64,000 nucleotides of DNA, taken from Pedobacter chitinilyticus (GTDB taxonomy: Bacteria > Bacteroidota > Bacteroidia > Sphingobacteriales > Sphingobacteriaceae). The notes below the pieces were generated by a model, which saw only the letters and a program-made list of their open reading frames with translations, was not told the DNA's origin and did not search any database. Location of the stretch: contig NZ_QMHN01000003.1 of assembly GCF_003313385.1 (NCBI RefSeq), positions 372,001 through 436,000 on the forward strand, read 5' to 3'. Position numbers and translations under genes: made by a program. Below are positions 43,812 to 52,050 of this stretch, one piece after another. Position 1 is the first letter of the stretch, and each line of letters starts with the position of its first letter.

Positions 43812-43856
43812 CTTACTTTCTTATCATACATCAACTTTTTCTGTAACTTGCTGTTG

Positions 43857-43864
43857 TAGCTTTG
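43857..43864 (+). promoter_or_regulatory. -7 element of the YceI gene
   Basis: TAGCTTTG matches TAnnTTTG, 26 bp before the ATG at 43890. No clear TTG lies at the expected distance upstream. Confidence 0.5.
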
Positions 43865-43889
43865 TGTTCATTAATAAAAGACAATAGCC

Positions 43890-44462
43890 ATGAAGCGATT
43901 ATTCTTATTTTTATTAGCAACGAGCTTAAGCGTAGCGACGTTTGCCCAAACCAAGTGGAAAGTTGACCCAATGCACTCCTTTGTGAATTTCTCGGTTAAA
44001 CATTCTGGAATTTCATTTGTAGACGGTTCTTTCAAAAAATTTGATGGTGAGTTTACCTCGTCAAAAGAAGATTTGACGGATGCAAAAATTAATTTCTCTG
44101 CCGATGTTGCCAGCATTAACACTAGCGTAGATATGCGTGACAATCACTTGAAATCAGACGATTTCTTTAACGCAGAAAAATTCCCTAAAATGACTTTCGT
44201 AAGCACTTCCTTTAAAAAAACAAAAGGAAATGGTTATGCGCTTACTGGTAAATTGACCATCCGTGATGTGACTAAAGAGGTGACTTTCTCAGTAGTCTAC
44301 GGAGGTACGGCAAAAGACCAACAAGGAAATACCAAAGCTGGATTTTCAGCAAGCACTACGATTAACAGGTTAGATTACAATATTAAGTACGACCCAACTG
44401 GTTCGGGTATTGCAAAAGATGTAAATATCGTGTTGAATTTGCAGTTTGTAAAAGCGAAATAG
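43890..44462 (+). CDS. YceI family periplasmic lipid-binding protein
   Basis: A 190-residue exported protein (signal peptide ending SLSVATFAQ). The YceI lipocalin-like barrel signature TKWKVDPMHSFVNFSVKHSG begins the domain, followed by NHLKSDDFFNAEKFPKMTF and the C-terminal GFSASTTINRLDYNIKY, all family hallmarks. Such proteins bind isoprenoid-type lipids; their physiological role is unclear. A 15-bp inverted repeat follows. Confidence 0.9.
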   Translation: MKRLFLFLLATSLSVATFAQTKWKVDPMHSFVNFSVKHSGISFVDGSFKKFDGEFTSSKEDLTDAKINFSADVASINTSVDMRDNHLKSDDFFNAEKFPKMTFVSTSFKKTKGNGYALTGKLTIRDVTKEVTFSVVYGGTAKDQQGNTKAGFSASTTINRLDYNIKYDPTGSGIAKDVNIVLNLQFVKAK

Positions 44463-44475
44463 CTTTTGAAAAAAC

Positions 44476-44524
44476 GCCACAGATACACAGATGTCTTTAT
44501 ATAAAAAACCTGTGTATCTGTGGC
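44476..44524. repeat. 15-bp perfect inverted repeat (dispersed palindrome or terminator)
   Basis: GCCACAGATACACAG (44476-44490) and CTGTGTATCTGTGGC (44510-44524) are exact reverse complements with a 19-nt loop. No T-run follows; the sequence resembles a dispersed repeat family I recall from Bacteroidota genomes. Confidence 0.75.
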
Positions 44525-44537
44525 TAAAACACAAAAA

Positions 44538-45362
44538 ATGAACACACTCCAGCAATTCAAAACATTTACCTCTAACCTGTCGCAAAGCGATTTAATGCCA
44601 GTGCTTTTTATGGGCCACGGCTCGCCAATGAATGGCATTGAGGTAAACGAGTTTAGTAATGGATGGGCAACTATGGCCAAATCTATTCCGCAGCCCGCAG
44701 CGGTTTTGGTGGTTTCGGCACATTGGTTTACATTGGGCACCAAAATTACCGCAATGGATTTTCCACCAACTATTCATGATTTTGGAGGGTTCCCGCAGGC
44801 TTTATTTGATGTACAATATCCAGCACCAGGCAATCCTGAACTGGCAAAAGAAACCGCTGGATTGATTGCCTCAACTTCTGTGGCTTTGGACCATGATTGG
44901 GGCTTAGACCATGGTGCTTGGACGGTAATTAGGCACATGTATCCCAACGCCGATATTCCTGTGTTACAACTGAGCATTGATTTTAGCAAGGGCGCACAAT
45001 ATCATTATGATTTAGCAAAGGAATTATCTGCTTTGCGAGGAAAAGGCGTTTTGATTTTGGGCAGCGGCAACATGGTACATAACCTGCGCATGTTAAGTTG
45101 GGAAATGATGAATGGTGGCGGGTACGATTGGGCTTTGGAAGCCAGCGAAAAATTCAAATCGGCAATTCTCAATCATGACCATCAGGCACTTATTAAATTT
45201 GAGCAAATGGGCAGTGATGTACGTTTGGCAGTGCCCACGCCAGAGCACTATTTGCCTTTAATGTACACTTTGGGCTTACAGCAACCAGGTGAGCAGGCAT
45301 TTTTGTTTAACGACAAAGCGGTAGGAGGTTCGCTTACCATGACTTCGGTAAAGGTGGCTTAG
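44538..45362 (+). CDS. extradiol dioxygenase of the DODA/YgiD type
   Basis: A 274-residue protein from ATG 44538; a GTG six codons upstream is part of the inverted repeat and is disfavoured. YgiD-type signature: PVLFMGHGSPMNGIE, PAAVLVVSAHWFT, FPQALFDVQYPAPGNPELA, DHDWGLDHGAWTVIRHMYP and LGSGNMVHNL, with the Zn/Fe-type His residues in GHGSP, SAHW and LDHGAW. Homologues include plant 4,5-DOPA dioxygenases and E. coli YgiD; the bacterial substrate is usually unknown. The stop is adjacent to the convergent DUF6265 gene. Confidence 0.88.
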   Translation: MNTLQQFKTFTSNLSQSDLMPVLFMGHGSPMNGIEVNEFSNGWATMAKSIPQPAAVLVVSAHWFTLGTKITAMDFPPTIHDFGGFPQALFDVQYPAPGNPELAKETAGLIASTSVALDHDWGLDHGAWTVIRHMYPNADIPVLQLSIDFSKGAQYHYDLAKELSALRGKGVLILGSGNMVHNLRMLSWEMMNGGGYDWALEASEKFKSAILNHDHQALIKFEQMGSDVRLAVPTPEHYLPLMYTLGLQQPGEQAFLFNDKAVGGSLTMTSVKVA

Positions 45363-45830
45363 TTACTCCGCTCTTTTGTAAGGAAATTCCATTTTTCTGT
45401 GCTTCCCGCCTATATCTCCTTCAATCCAAGCGAGTAGTTCTGTTTTTCCTTTACTTTGATAAACAATTTGCTGCGGAAAGTCGTGCTGTTTGTTCTCAAA
45501 AGTGAAGGTGTTGTTTTGATTGCTTATCAATTTGAAATGGGTAGTGCCCTCGTTATTTTTCTCGTAGCCCGTTACGCAAAAAGTCCACTCGCCTTTGATT
45601 TTTTTAAGCACAATCGTTTCCGTTAAAACACTGTCTCCTGTCTCTTTAAACCGATGCGATTGACCCGTAAGGCTATCTTTGTGCAATTGCCAGCGCTCCA
45701 CAATTTTTCCATTTTTTGTTTTCATTTCCCATTTTCCAATCATAAAAACAAAAGACTTTAAGGATGCTTTTTGCGCAGATGCCGAAATGGCCGCCGTAAA
45801 AAGAATGAAGAGGAAGAATAGTTTTTTCAT
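45363..45830 (-). CDS. secreted DUF6265-like protein
   Basis: A 155-residue exported protein (signal peptide ending AAISASAQ). The middle follows the DUF6265 pattern: FMIGKWEMKTKNGKIVERWQ, LTGQSHRFKETGD and FTFENKQHDFPQQIVYQ, a beta-barrel with conserved W, HDFP and Y. Function unknown. It is co-directional with the aldehyde dehydrogenase gene, 19 bp downstream of it, so it may be in one transcript. Confidence 0.75.
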   Translation of the reverse strand: MKKLFFLFILFTAAISASAQKASLKSFVFMIGKWEMKTKNGKIVERWQLHKDSLTGQSHRFKETGDSVLTETIVLKKIKGEWTFCVTGYEKNNEGTTHFKLISNQNNTFTFENKQHDFPQQIVYQSKGKTELLAWIEGDIGGKHRKMEFPYKRAE

Positions 45831-45849
45831 GATCTGTTTGGTTTGAAGC

Positions 45850-47247
45850 TTACATGATCTTTCTCAATAGTTTGAGCACCCACTGTTTGGTGTTATAAGG
45901 GGGATAAACAAGATTATTAAAATCAAGCGATCGTTGGGTAACCACAGTGCGTTCGTGAGAAAAGGTTTTAAATCCAAAAAAACCGTGACTGCTTCCCGCT
46001 CCACTATGATTTACACCGCCGAAAGGCAATTTCGGATTGGCAATATGCACCAAAACATCGTTGATGCAGGTACCACCAGCACTAGTTGATTTAATGATTT
46101 TTTTAATGTTCCTATCACTTTTGCTAAAAATATATAAAGCCAAAGGTTTTGCCTTTTGGTTCACATAGTCAATGGCTTCCGTTAAGTCATTATAGGGAAT
46201 GATGGGCAAAATAGGGCCAAAGATTTCTTCTTCCATAATTCTTGCATCTTTTGGAAGCTGCGTTAATACCACAGGATCAATGCGAGATGTTTTTTCGTCT
46301 GATTTACCGCCCCAATTAATTCTCGCTCCTCTTTCTACTGCATCACTAATCAAATGCTCCAATCTATCAAAATGCTTTTTGCTGATGATTTTACCGTAAA
46401 CTTTGGTATCGATTTCTTCTTTTGCTTTGAAATACATTTCGCTGGCAAACTGCTTGTACAAACCTATAAATTCATCAACTAAATCCTTTTGGATTAAAAT
46501 GTAATCGGGAGCAATACAGGTTTGCCCAGCATTGACCAATTTCCCCCAGGCAATTTTTTGTGCCGCCTTTGATAAATTCACCTCTTTATCAATAATCGTT
46601 GGAGATTTCCCTCCCAGCTCAAGCGTTACCGAAGTGAGGTTTTTGGCGGCCGCTGTCATTACAACCTTTCCAATTTCGGTGCTTCCAGTAAAAAAGATAT
46701 GGTCAAAAGGGAGCTCCAGAAGTTGTTTAGAAATCTCGGCGTTGCCCTCAATGCAGGCAATGTGTTCTTCATCAAAAGTATTGAGGATGATTTTGCTGAT
46801 GACTTTACTGGTGGCTGGACTAAGCTCCGAAGGTTTCACCATGATACAGTTTCCCGCAGCAAGGGCAGAAATCAGTGGGGACATGACCAATTGAAAAGGA
46901 TAATTCCAAGGAGCGATAATCAAACAAACACCTTTGGGTTCGTAGTAGATACGATTTTTTGCAAAGGGGTTGCTCAATGTTTTGCCTATCCGCTTGGGAA
47001 CCATCCAACTGCCGAGGTTTTTAATGGCAAAATCAATCTCCCCGTAAATGAAAAAAACCTCGGTAACAGCAGCTTCAAATTGGTTCTTTCCAAGATCTTT
47101 GTACAGTGCCAAAAAAATATCATCTTCATTTTCTTCGATGGCCACTTTGAGCTTTCGTAGCTGCTCAATTCGCGCTACGGCGTTAGTTTGCCTTAGCGCA
47201 AAATGATGCGCCTGCTGATTTTTGAAAACGCAGCCAATTCTGTTCAT
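45850..47247 (-). CDS. aldehyde dehydrogenase (ALDH3-like)
   Basis: A 465-residue NAD(P)-dependent aldehyde dehydrogenase. The cofactor loop FTGSTEIGKVVM, catalytic Glu in VTLELGGKSPTII and nucleophile Cys in NAGQTCIAPDYIL are intact. The short length and C-terminal tail with basic/hydrophobic residues (VLKLLRKIM) resemble class 3 fatty-aldehyde dehydrogenases (FALDH/ALDH3 type), which may associate with membranes. Substrate unknown. It heads a minus-strand pair with the DUF6265 gene. Confidence 0.9.
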   Translation of the reverse strand: MNRIGCVFKNQQAHHFALRQTNAVARIEQLRKLKVAIEENEDDIFLALYKDLGKNQFEAAVTEVFFIYGEIDFAIKNLGSWMVPKRIGKTLSNPFAKNRIYYEPKGVCLIIAPWNYPFQLVMSPLISALAAGNCIMVKPSELSPATSKVISKIILNTFDEEHIACIEGNAEISKQLLELPFDHIFFTGSTEIGKVVMTAAAKNLTSVTLELGGKSPTIIDKEVNLSKAAQKIAWGKLVNAGQTCIAPDYILIQKDLVDEFIGLYKQFASEMYFKAKEEIDTKVYGKIISKKHFDRLEHLISDAVERGARINWGGKSDEKTSRIDPVVLTQLPKDARIMEEEIFGPILPIIPYNDLTEAIDYVNQKAKPLALYIFSKSDRNIKKIIKSTSAGGTCINDVLVHIANPKLPFGGVNHSGAGSSHGFFGFKTFSHERTVVTQRSLDFNNLVYPPYNTKQWVLKLLRKIM

Positions 47248-47351
47248 AGCCTCACAAAGTGGAAGATTAATTGTTAAATATAGTTAAACGCCAATAAAAC
47301 TTCTTATAATTATAAGCAAATTAGCATCGTCATACCACATTGCATAACACA

Positions 47352-48551
47352 ATGAAAAAGTATCTGTTTATATTTTCTACTTTCTTCCTTTTTGTTCAAG
47401 TAAAAGCGCAAACCGTAAAACCAGACGTTTTTGTGGTTGGAAATGGCAATGCGGCGGTGGCTGCTGCCATACAGGCGGCTCAATCCAATGTGAAAACGGT
47501 ACTGTTGTTGCAGGCAGGAGGCTTTGATATTGAACCGATCGGAAAAGACTTGCATTCAGGTGTACAGGCTACTTTTTTAAATAAGGTGAAGAAGTTTAAA
47601 CAGTTGAACGATAGTGTTGGTGAAGTAACGTTTGATAAGCAAACCGCCAATCAGGTGCTGGTGCAATGGACGGATAGCATCAAAAACCTGACAGTCATCA
47701 AAAATGTGCAGTGGGTAAAAGCAGATCGATCAGGTAAGGGCTGGGTTTTTAAACTGTCGGACGGTAAAACCATTAGACCCGAAGTTTTCGTCAATGCGGC
47801 CGATCAAAAACTAAATGCGGCGTTAAAAATTGATGCCTCTGCGGTAGGAACTTGGGAAAAGTTCAGCTATCAAAATCCCATCTACAAAACCAACATTGCA
47901 GTGGGAAAACAAATTGCTGGCAGCACCAACACCATCTTTTCACTATATCAGCTACTGATGCCTACGCAGGAAAATTTGGTTTATGTGAGCGATCCTTCTA
48001 GCATGTTGATGGGGCAAGCAGCTGGGGCTGTGGCAGCCTTTGCTGGTTTTTTTAATCAAAGAACTTCCGAATCAAATCTTAAAAAAATACAAGGTGAACT
48101 CATTGCCTATAATAGCAACCTGATGCCTTTTGTAGATATTGGCATCAAAGACGCTAATTGGAAAGCGATACAAATGGTGGGTATTTCTGGTGTGATCAAA
48201 GCCGAAGAGACTAACGGGAAGTTGTTGTTCAACGGCGAAAAACTAATACGCACAGCAGACATCAAAGAAGTAGTAAAAGACCATTATTACAAAGCTCAAA
48301 TTTGGTTCGATGATTACAAAAATGAGGTGATTACCATAGGCGCAGCCTTGGATATGATTTGCTATGTAGGGAATAAAGCGCCAGAAAGTACGCTTAAGGA
48401 AGTAGAGAAAAAATGGAAAACTACTTATGCTTTTACTTCAAAATTTGAGGCAGAACGACAAATTTCAAGAAGAGAACTTGCTGTATTGTTACAAGATTAT
48501 ATGCCTCCGTTTAACGTAACGGTAGATAAAACAGGAAAAATCATTAGGTAG
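47352..48551 (+). CDS. exported FAD-dependent oxidoreductase-like protein
   Basis: A 399-residue exported protein from ATG 47352 (signal ending FVQVKAQ); a TTG four codons upstream is not preferred. Right after the signal is a Rossmann-like VFVVGNGNAAVAAAIQAAQ, an atypical dinucleotide-binding motif, then AGGFDIEPIG and FLNKVKKFKQLNDS, as in FAD_oxidored-type proteins. The middle keeps LMGQAAGAVAAF, the second flavin-binding stretch. The C-terminus (ISRRELAVLLQDYMPPF) resembles a surface-layer-homology segment. The enzymatic function is unknown. It precedes the M14 peptidase genes by 93 bp. Confidence 0.72.
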   Translation: MKKYLFIFSTFFLFVQVKAQTVKPDVFVVGNGNAAVAAAIQAAQSNVKTVLLLQAGGFDIEPIGKDLHSGVQATFLNKVKKFKQLNDSVGEVTFDKQTANQVLVQWTDSIKNLTVIKNVQWVKADRSGKGWVFKLSDGKTIRPEVFVNAADQKLNAALKIDASAVGTWEKFSYQNPIYKTNIAVGKQIAGSTNTIFSLYQLLMPTQENLVYVSDPSSMLMGQAAGAVAAFAGFFNQRTSESNLKKIQGELIAYNSNLMPFVDIGIKDANWKAIQMVGISGVIKAEETNGKLLFNGEKLIRTADIKEVVKDHYYKAQIWFDDYKNEVITIGAALDMICYVGNKAPESTLKEVEKKWKTTYAFTSKFEAERQISRRELAVLLQDYMPPFNVTVDKTGKIIR

Positions 48552-48644
48552 CTTTTGCCATCTGTAACAATTGTAACATCTTGTTTTGGTGTGTGCTAGC
48601 CCAGCACTTTTTTGCATAACTTGCATGCATAACTACAAACCAAG

Positions 48645-50291
48645 ATGAAGAAAAAGCTTTACCTAACCTACCTCCTTTTTGGGTCTGTTACGCTTAGTCT
48701 TTTTGCGCAATCGCCGCAAAATTATAGCAACAGCGCCAGCTTGGCACAGCGCATCAAAACGTTGACCAGCAAATACCCTAACTTAATTAAATCAAAAACA
48801 CTCACCCAAACGCTTGGTGGAAAAGACATTTGGATGCTGACTTTGGGCGGCCAAAATGCCGATCAAAAACCTGCTATTGCAGTGGTGGGTGGTGTGGATG
48901 GAAAACATCTTCTAGGCGTGGAGATGGCCATCGGCTTTGCCGAAAAACTATTGGCAAGTTCAAACGTCGATAGCGTTAAAAACCTATTGAACAAGCAAAC
49001 CTTTTATGTTTTTCCAAACATGAGCCCCGATGCTACTGAGCAATATTTTGCGAAATTGAAATACGAGCGCAGCGGCAATGCGACCAAAACCGATGATGAC
49101 CGCGACGGAAAGCTGAACGAAGATGGTTTCGATGATTTAGATGGCAATGGCAAAATTACTTGGATGCGTGTGAAGGATGCCACAGGAAAATACAAGCTGA
49201 ACCCAGACGATCCCCGTTCACTTGTTTTGGCTGATGCAAGCAAAGGCGAAAATGGGGCCTATATCCTTTTGCAAGAAGGAATAGATAACGATAAAGACGG
49301 GCAGTTCAATGAAGATGGAGAGGGAGGCGTGAGTTTTAACAAAAACGCTAGCTTTAACTACAAAAACTTTGTCCCAGGAGCGGGAGAGTATGCCGTTTCT
49401 GAAAAGGAGAACAGGGCATTGTTCGATTTTCTTTTCGATGCCTTTAACGTATATGCGGTAGTTGCCTTCGGACCGACGAATAATCTTTCATCGCCTGTGG
49501 TATTTAATCCTGCAGGTTTGAGCAAAAGAATCATTACTAGTTGGTTTGAGGCCGATGCAAAATCTAATGCTTTGGTTTCTGAACGATACAATAAAATCAC
49601 CAAAACCAAAGAAGCACCCAAAACGCAAGCAGAGCCTGGCGATTTTTCGCAGTGGGCTTATTTTCACTATGGTCGCTTAAGCTTTAGCACACCAGGCTGG
49701 TGGGTGCCGAAAGTTGCTCCAGATTCGGCGAAGAAAGAAAAGAAATTTACCAATGATGATCCTGTGGCAGCCTATTTACGTTGGGCTGCTAAAGAAGGAA
49801 TCTCCGATACTTACACTCCGTGGAAAGCTGTTTCACATCCAGATTTTGGTGGACAAACAGTAGAAGTGGGCGGTGTAGATCCTTTTGTGCTTAACAACCC
49901 GCCCTATAAGTTGGTAGATAACATTGTGGCCAAACATACCGACTTTTTGGTGTCGCTTGCCGCCATGGCCCCACAAATTGAATTTGTGAACCTTAAAACA
50001 GAAAAACTTACAGACGGTCTTACTCGCGTGACGGTACAATTGCTGAATACTGGCGATTTATCTACCTACACCAAAATAGGCGACCGTAGTTACTTCCTTA
50101 AAAAAATTGCCGTAAAAGTAAACGGCAAAAACGGACAAGAAGTGGTGAGTGGACGTAAGAACCAAACTATCGAAAGTTTGCAGGGCAAAGAGTTTAAAGA
50201 ATTGACTTGGCTCATCAAAGGCAATGGCAAAGTGACCATTCACGCAGGCTGCCCAACTACAGGAAGTAAATCAATAGAGGTTACACTTTAA
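48645..50291 (+). CDS. M14 carboxypeptidase-like pseudoenzyme with calcium-binding-like repeats
   Basis: A 548-residue exported protein (signal ending LSLFAQ). It aligns to the downstream M14 peptidase, but the catalytic set is lost. The HxxE zinc motif of the neighbour (H107, E110) is here D85 and H88 in GGVDGKHLLGVE. The third His (YHNN) is replaced in AFGPTNN, and the catalytic Glu region (FSNELW) reads FSTPGWW. The fold markers and the EF-hand-like acidic repeats (TDDDRDGKLNEDGFDDLDG, GIDNDKDGQFNEDGEGG) remain. It may bind peptides or assist the active paralogue 13 bp downstream (inference). Not a degraded gene: no frameshift or stop within 548 residues. Confidence 0.82.
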   Translation: MKKKLYLTYLLFGSVTLSLFAQSPQNYSNSASLAQRIKTLTSKYPNLIKSKTLTQTLGGKDIWMLTLGGQNADQKPAIAVVGGVDGKHLLGVEMAIGFAEKLLASSNVDSVKNLLNKQTFYVFPNMSPDATEQYFAKLKYERSGNATKTDDDRDGKLNEDGFDDLDGNGKITWMRVKDATGKYKLNPDDPRSLVLADASKGENGAYILLQEGIDNDKDGQFNEDGEGGVSFNKNASFNYKNFVPGAGEYAVSEKENRALFDFLFDAFNVYAVVAFGPTNNLSSPVVFNPAGLSKRIITSWFEADAKSNALVSERYNKITKTKEAPKTQAEPGDFSQWAYFHYGRLSFSTPGWWVPKVAPDSAKKEKKFTNDDPVAAYLRWAAKEGISDTYTPWKAVSHPDFGGQTVEVGGVDPFVLNNPPYKLVDNIVAKHTDFLVSLAAMAPQIEFVNLKTEKLTDGLTRVTVQLLNTGDLSTYTKIGDRSYFLKKIAVKVNGKNGQEVVSGRKNQTIESLQGKEFKELTWLIKGNGKVTIHAGCPTTGSKSIEVTL

Positions 50292-50304
50292 TCAAACAGA
50301 ACAA

Positions 50305-52038
50305 ATGAGGATGAAGAAATACATGCTAATGGCTGCGGTGATTTTGTGTGCCGTAACCTTAAAAGCTCAAAAACCAGAAAATATATTAGCGGCAGTAGGT
50401 ACACCGCCAAACCCAAAAGTGCCCATCAGTTGGAACAGGTATCACGATTATGCGGCCATTACAGAAATCTGTAAAAAGTTAGCAGCTGCCCACCCCAACC
50501 TGATCAAGCTAGAAACCATTGGTAAGTCGTATCAAGGCAAAGACCTTTGGATCATGAGCATTAGCGATCATAAAGTGGGTAACGCCGATCAGAAACCAGC
50601 CATGTACATTGATGGAAATATCCACTCTAACGAAATACAGGGAAGTGAATTTGCCCTTTATACTGCATGGTATTTGGTAGAAATGTATGCCGCCAACAAC
50701 CAAACGGTACAATCGTTATTGGCTGATAAAACCTTTTACATCGTGCCTACCATTAATCCCGATGCAAGAGATAGTTTTATCCACAAAGCCAATACAGCAC
50801 ATTCACCACGTACAGGTTTAATTCCAATTGACAATGATAGGGATGGTGTAGATAACGAAGATGGTTTCGACGATTTGGATGGCGATGGACACATTACCAT
50901 GATGCGCCGTAAAAATCCAAACGGTCGTTATAAAGTAGATCCTAGCGATTCACGACGAATGATTGTTGTGGGTTACGATGAAAAAGGAGAATATGAAATT
51001 TTAGGTTCCGAAGGCATTGACAACGATGGTGATGGTTTGGTGAATGAAGATGGCGAAGGTGCTTATGATCCTAACCGCGATTGGGGCTGGAACTGGCAAC
51101 CCAACTACATCCAAGGTGGCGCATATAAATACCCCTTCTCTATTCCAGAGAACCGTGCGGTGGTAGATTTCGTGATGAAACATCCTAACATTGCCGCGGC
51201 ACAATCTTATCACAACAATGGCGGGATGATCTTACGTGGTCCTGGAGCGGCAGAAGATGTAGACACTTACAATGCACAAGACGTGCGTGTATATGATGCA
51301 CTTGGCAAAAAAGGTGAGGAGTTGTTGCCTGGCTACCGTTACCTGGTAGTTTATAAAGATCTTTATTCTGTATTTGGTGGCGAGTTGGATTGGTTTTACG
51401 GAGGCCGAGGAATTTACACTTTCTCCAATGAACTTTGGACAGGTTACGCGATGTATAACAAAGCTGGCGCAGACAATACTCAAGACCAACTTTACACTTT
51501 TGATAAGGATTTGTTGATGAAAGATGCTTTTGTAGACTGGAAGCCTTATAAGCATCCTCAATACGGAGATATCGAGATAGGAGGATTTAAGAAAACCTAT
51601 ACTCGTTTGCATCCTGGCTTTTTGTTGGAAAGCGATGCGCACCGAAACATGGCTTTTAGTGTTTTTCATGCCTATAATACGCCAAAATTAAGCATCGATG
51701 AAATTGAAGTGAAAGAGATTGGATCGGGATTAAAACAAGTTACCGCGGTAGTGAGCAATTTGAGGATGATTCCAACCCACTCTAGCCAGGACATTAAAAA
51801 CAATATCGAAATTCCAGATATCGTTTCGTTAACAGGCGGAACCGTGGTTGCGGGAATGGTGGTGAACAATCGTGATTTAGGAATTACCACCGAGCAGAAG
51901 CTAGACCCAACCAATATCAGGGTAGAAAATATTCCAGGCAACTCCTACGTAACCGTAAGATGGTTGGTAAAAGGCGGAACTAAATTCACGGTTAACGTAA
52001 ACAGTAAAAAAGGTGGTTTGGCAAGCAAATCAAACTAG
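50305..52038 (+). CDS. M14 family zinc carboxypeptidase, exported
   Basis: A 577-residue zinc metallopeptidase. ATG at 50305 or 50311; the signal peptide follows (ending VTLKAQ). Zinc ligands H107 and E110 are in DGNIHSNEIQGSE, the third in AAAQSYHNNGG, and the catalytic Glu in FSNELWTGY. Two acidic segments (DNDRDGVDNEDGFDDLDGDG and GIDNDGDGLVNEDGEGAYDP) resemble calcium-binding thrombospondin/EF-hand loops shared with the upstream paralogue. The C-terminal third is beta-rich (QVTAVVSNLRMIP, YVTVRWLVKGG). Likely a periplasmic or surface peptidase in an operon with an S9 peptidase 12 bp downstream. Confidence 0.9.
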   Translation: MRMKKYMLMAAVILCAVTLKAQKPENILAAVGTPPNPKVPISWNRYHDYAAITEICKKLAAAHPNLIKLETIGKSYQGKDLWIMSISDHKVGNADQKPAMYIDGNIHSNEIQGSEFALYTAWYLVEMYAANNQTVQSLLADKTFYIVPTINPDARDSFIHKANTAHSPRTGLIPIDNDRDGVDNEDGFDDLDGDGHITMMRRKNPNGRYKVDPSDSRRMIVVGYDEKGEYEILGSEGIDNDGDGLVNEDGEGAYDPNRDWGWNWQPNYIQGGAYKYPFSIPENRAVVDFVMKHPNIAAAQSYHNNGGMILRGPGAAEDVDTYNAQDVRVYDALGKKGEELLPGYRYLVVYKDLYSVFGGELDWFYGGRGIYTFSNELWTGYAMYNKAGADNTQDQLYTFDKDLLMKDAFVDWKPYKHPQYGDIEIGGFKKTYTRLHPGFLLESDAHRNMAFSVFHAYNTPKLSIDEIEVKEIGSGLKQVTAVVSNLRMIPTHSSQDIKNNIEIPDIVSLTGGTVVAGMVVNNRDLGITTEQKLDPTNIRVENIPGNSYVTVRWLVKGGTKFTVNVNSKKGGLASKSN

Positions 52039-52050
52039 AAACATAGCACA

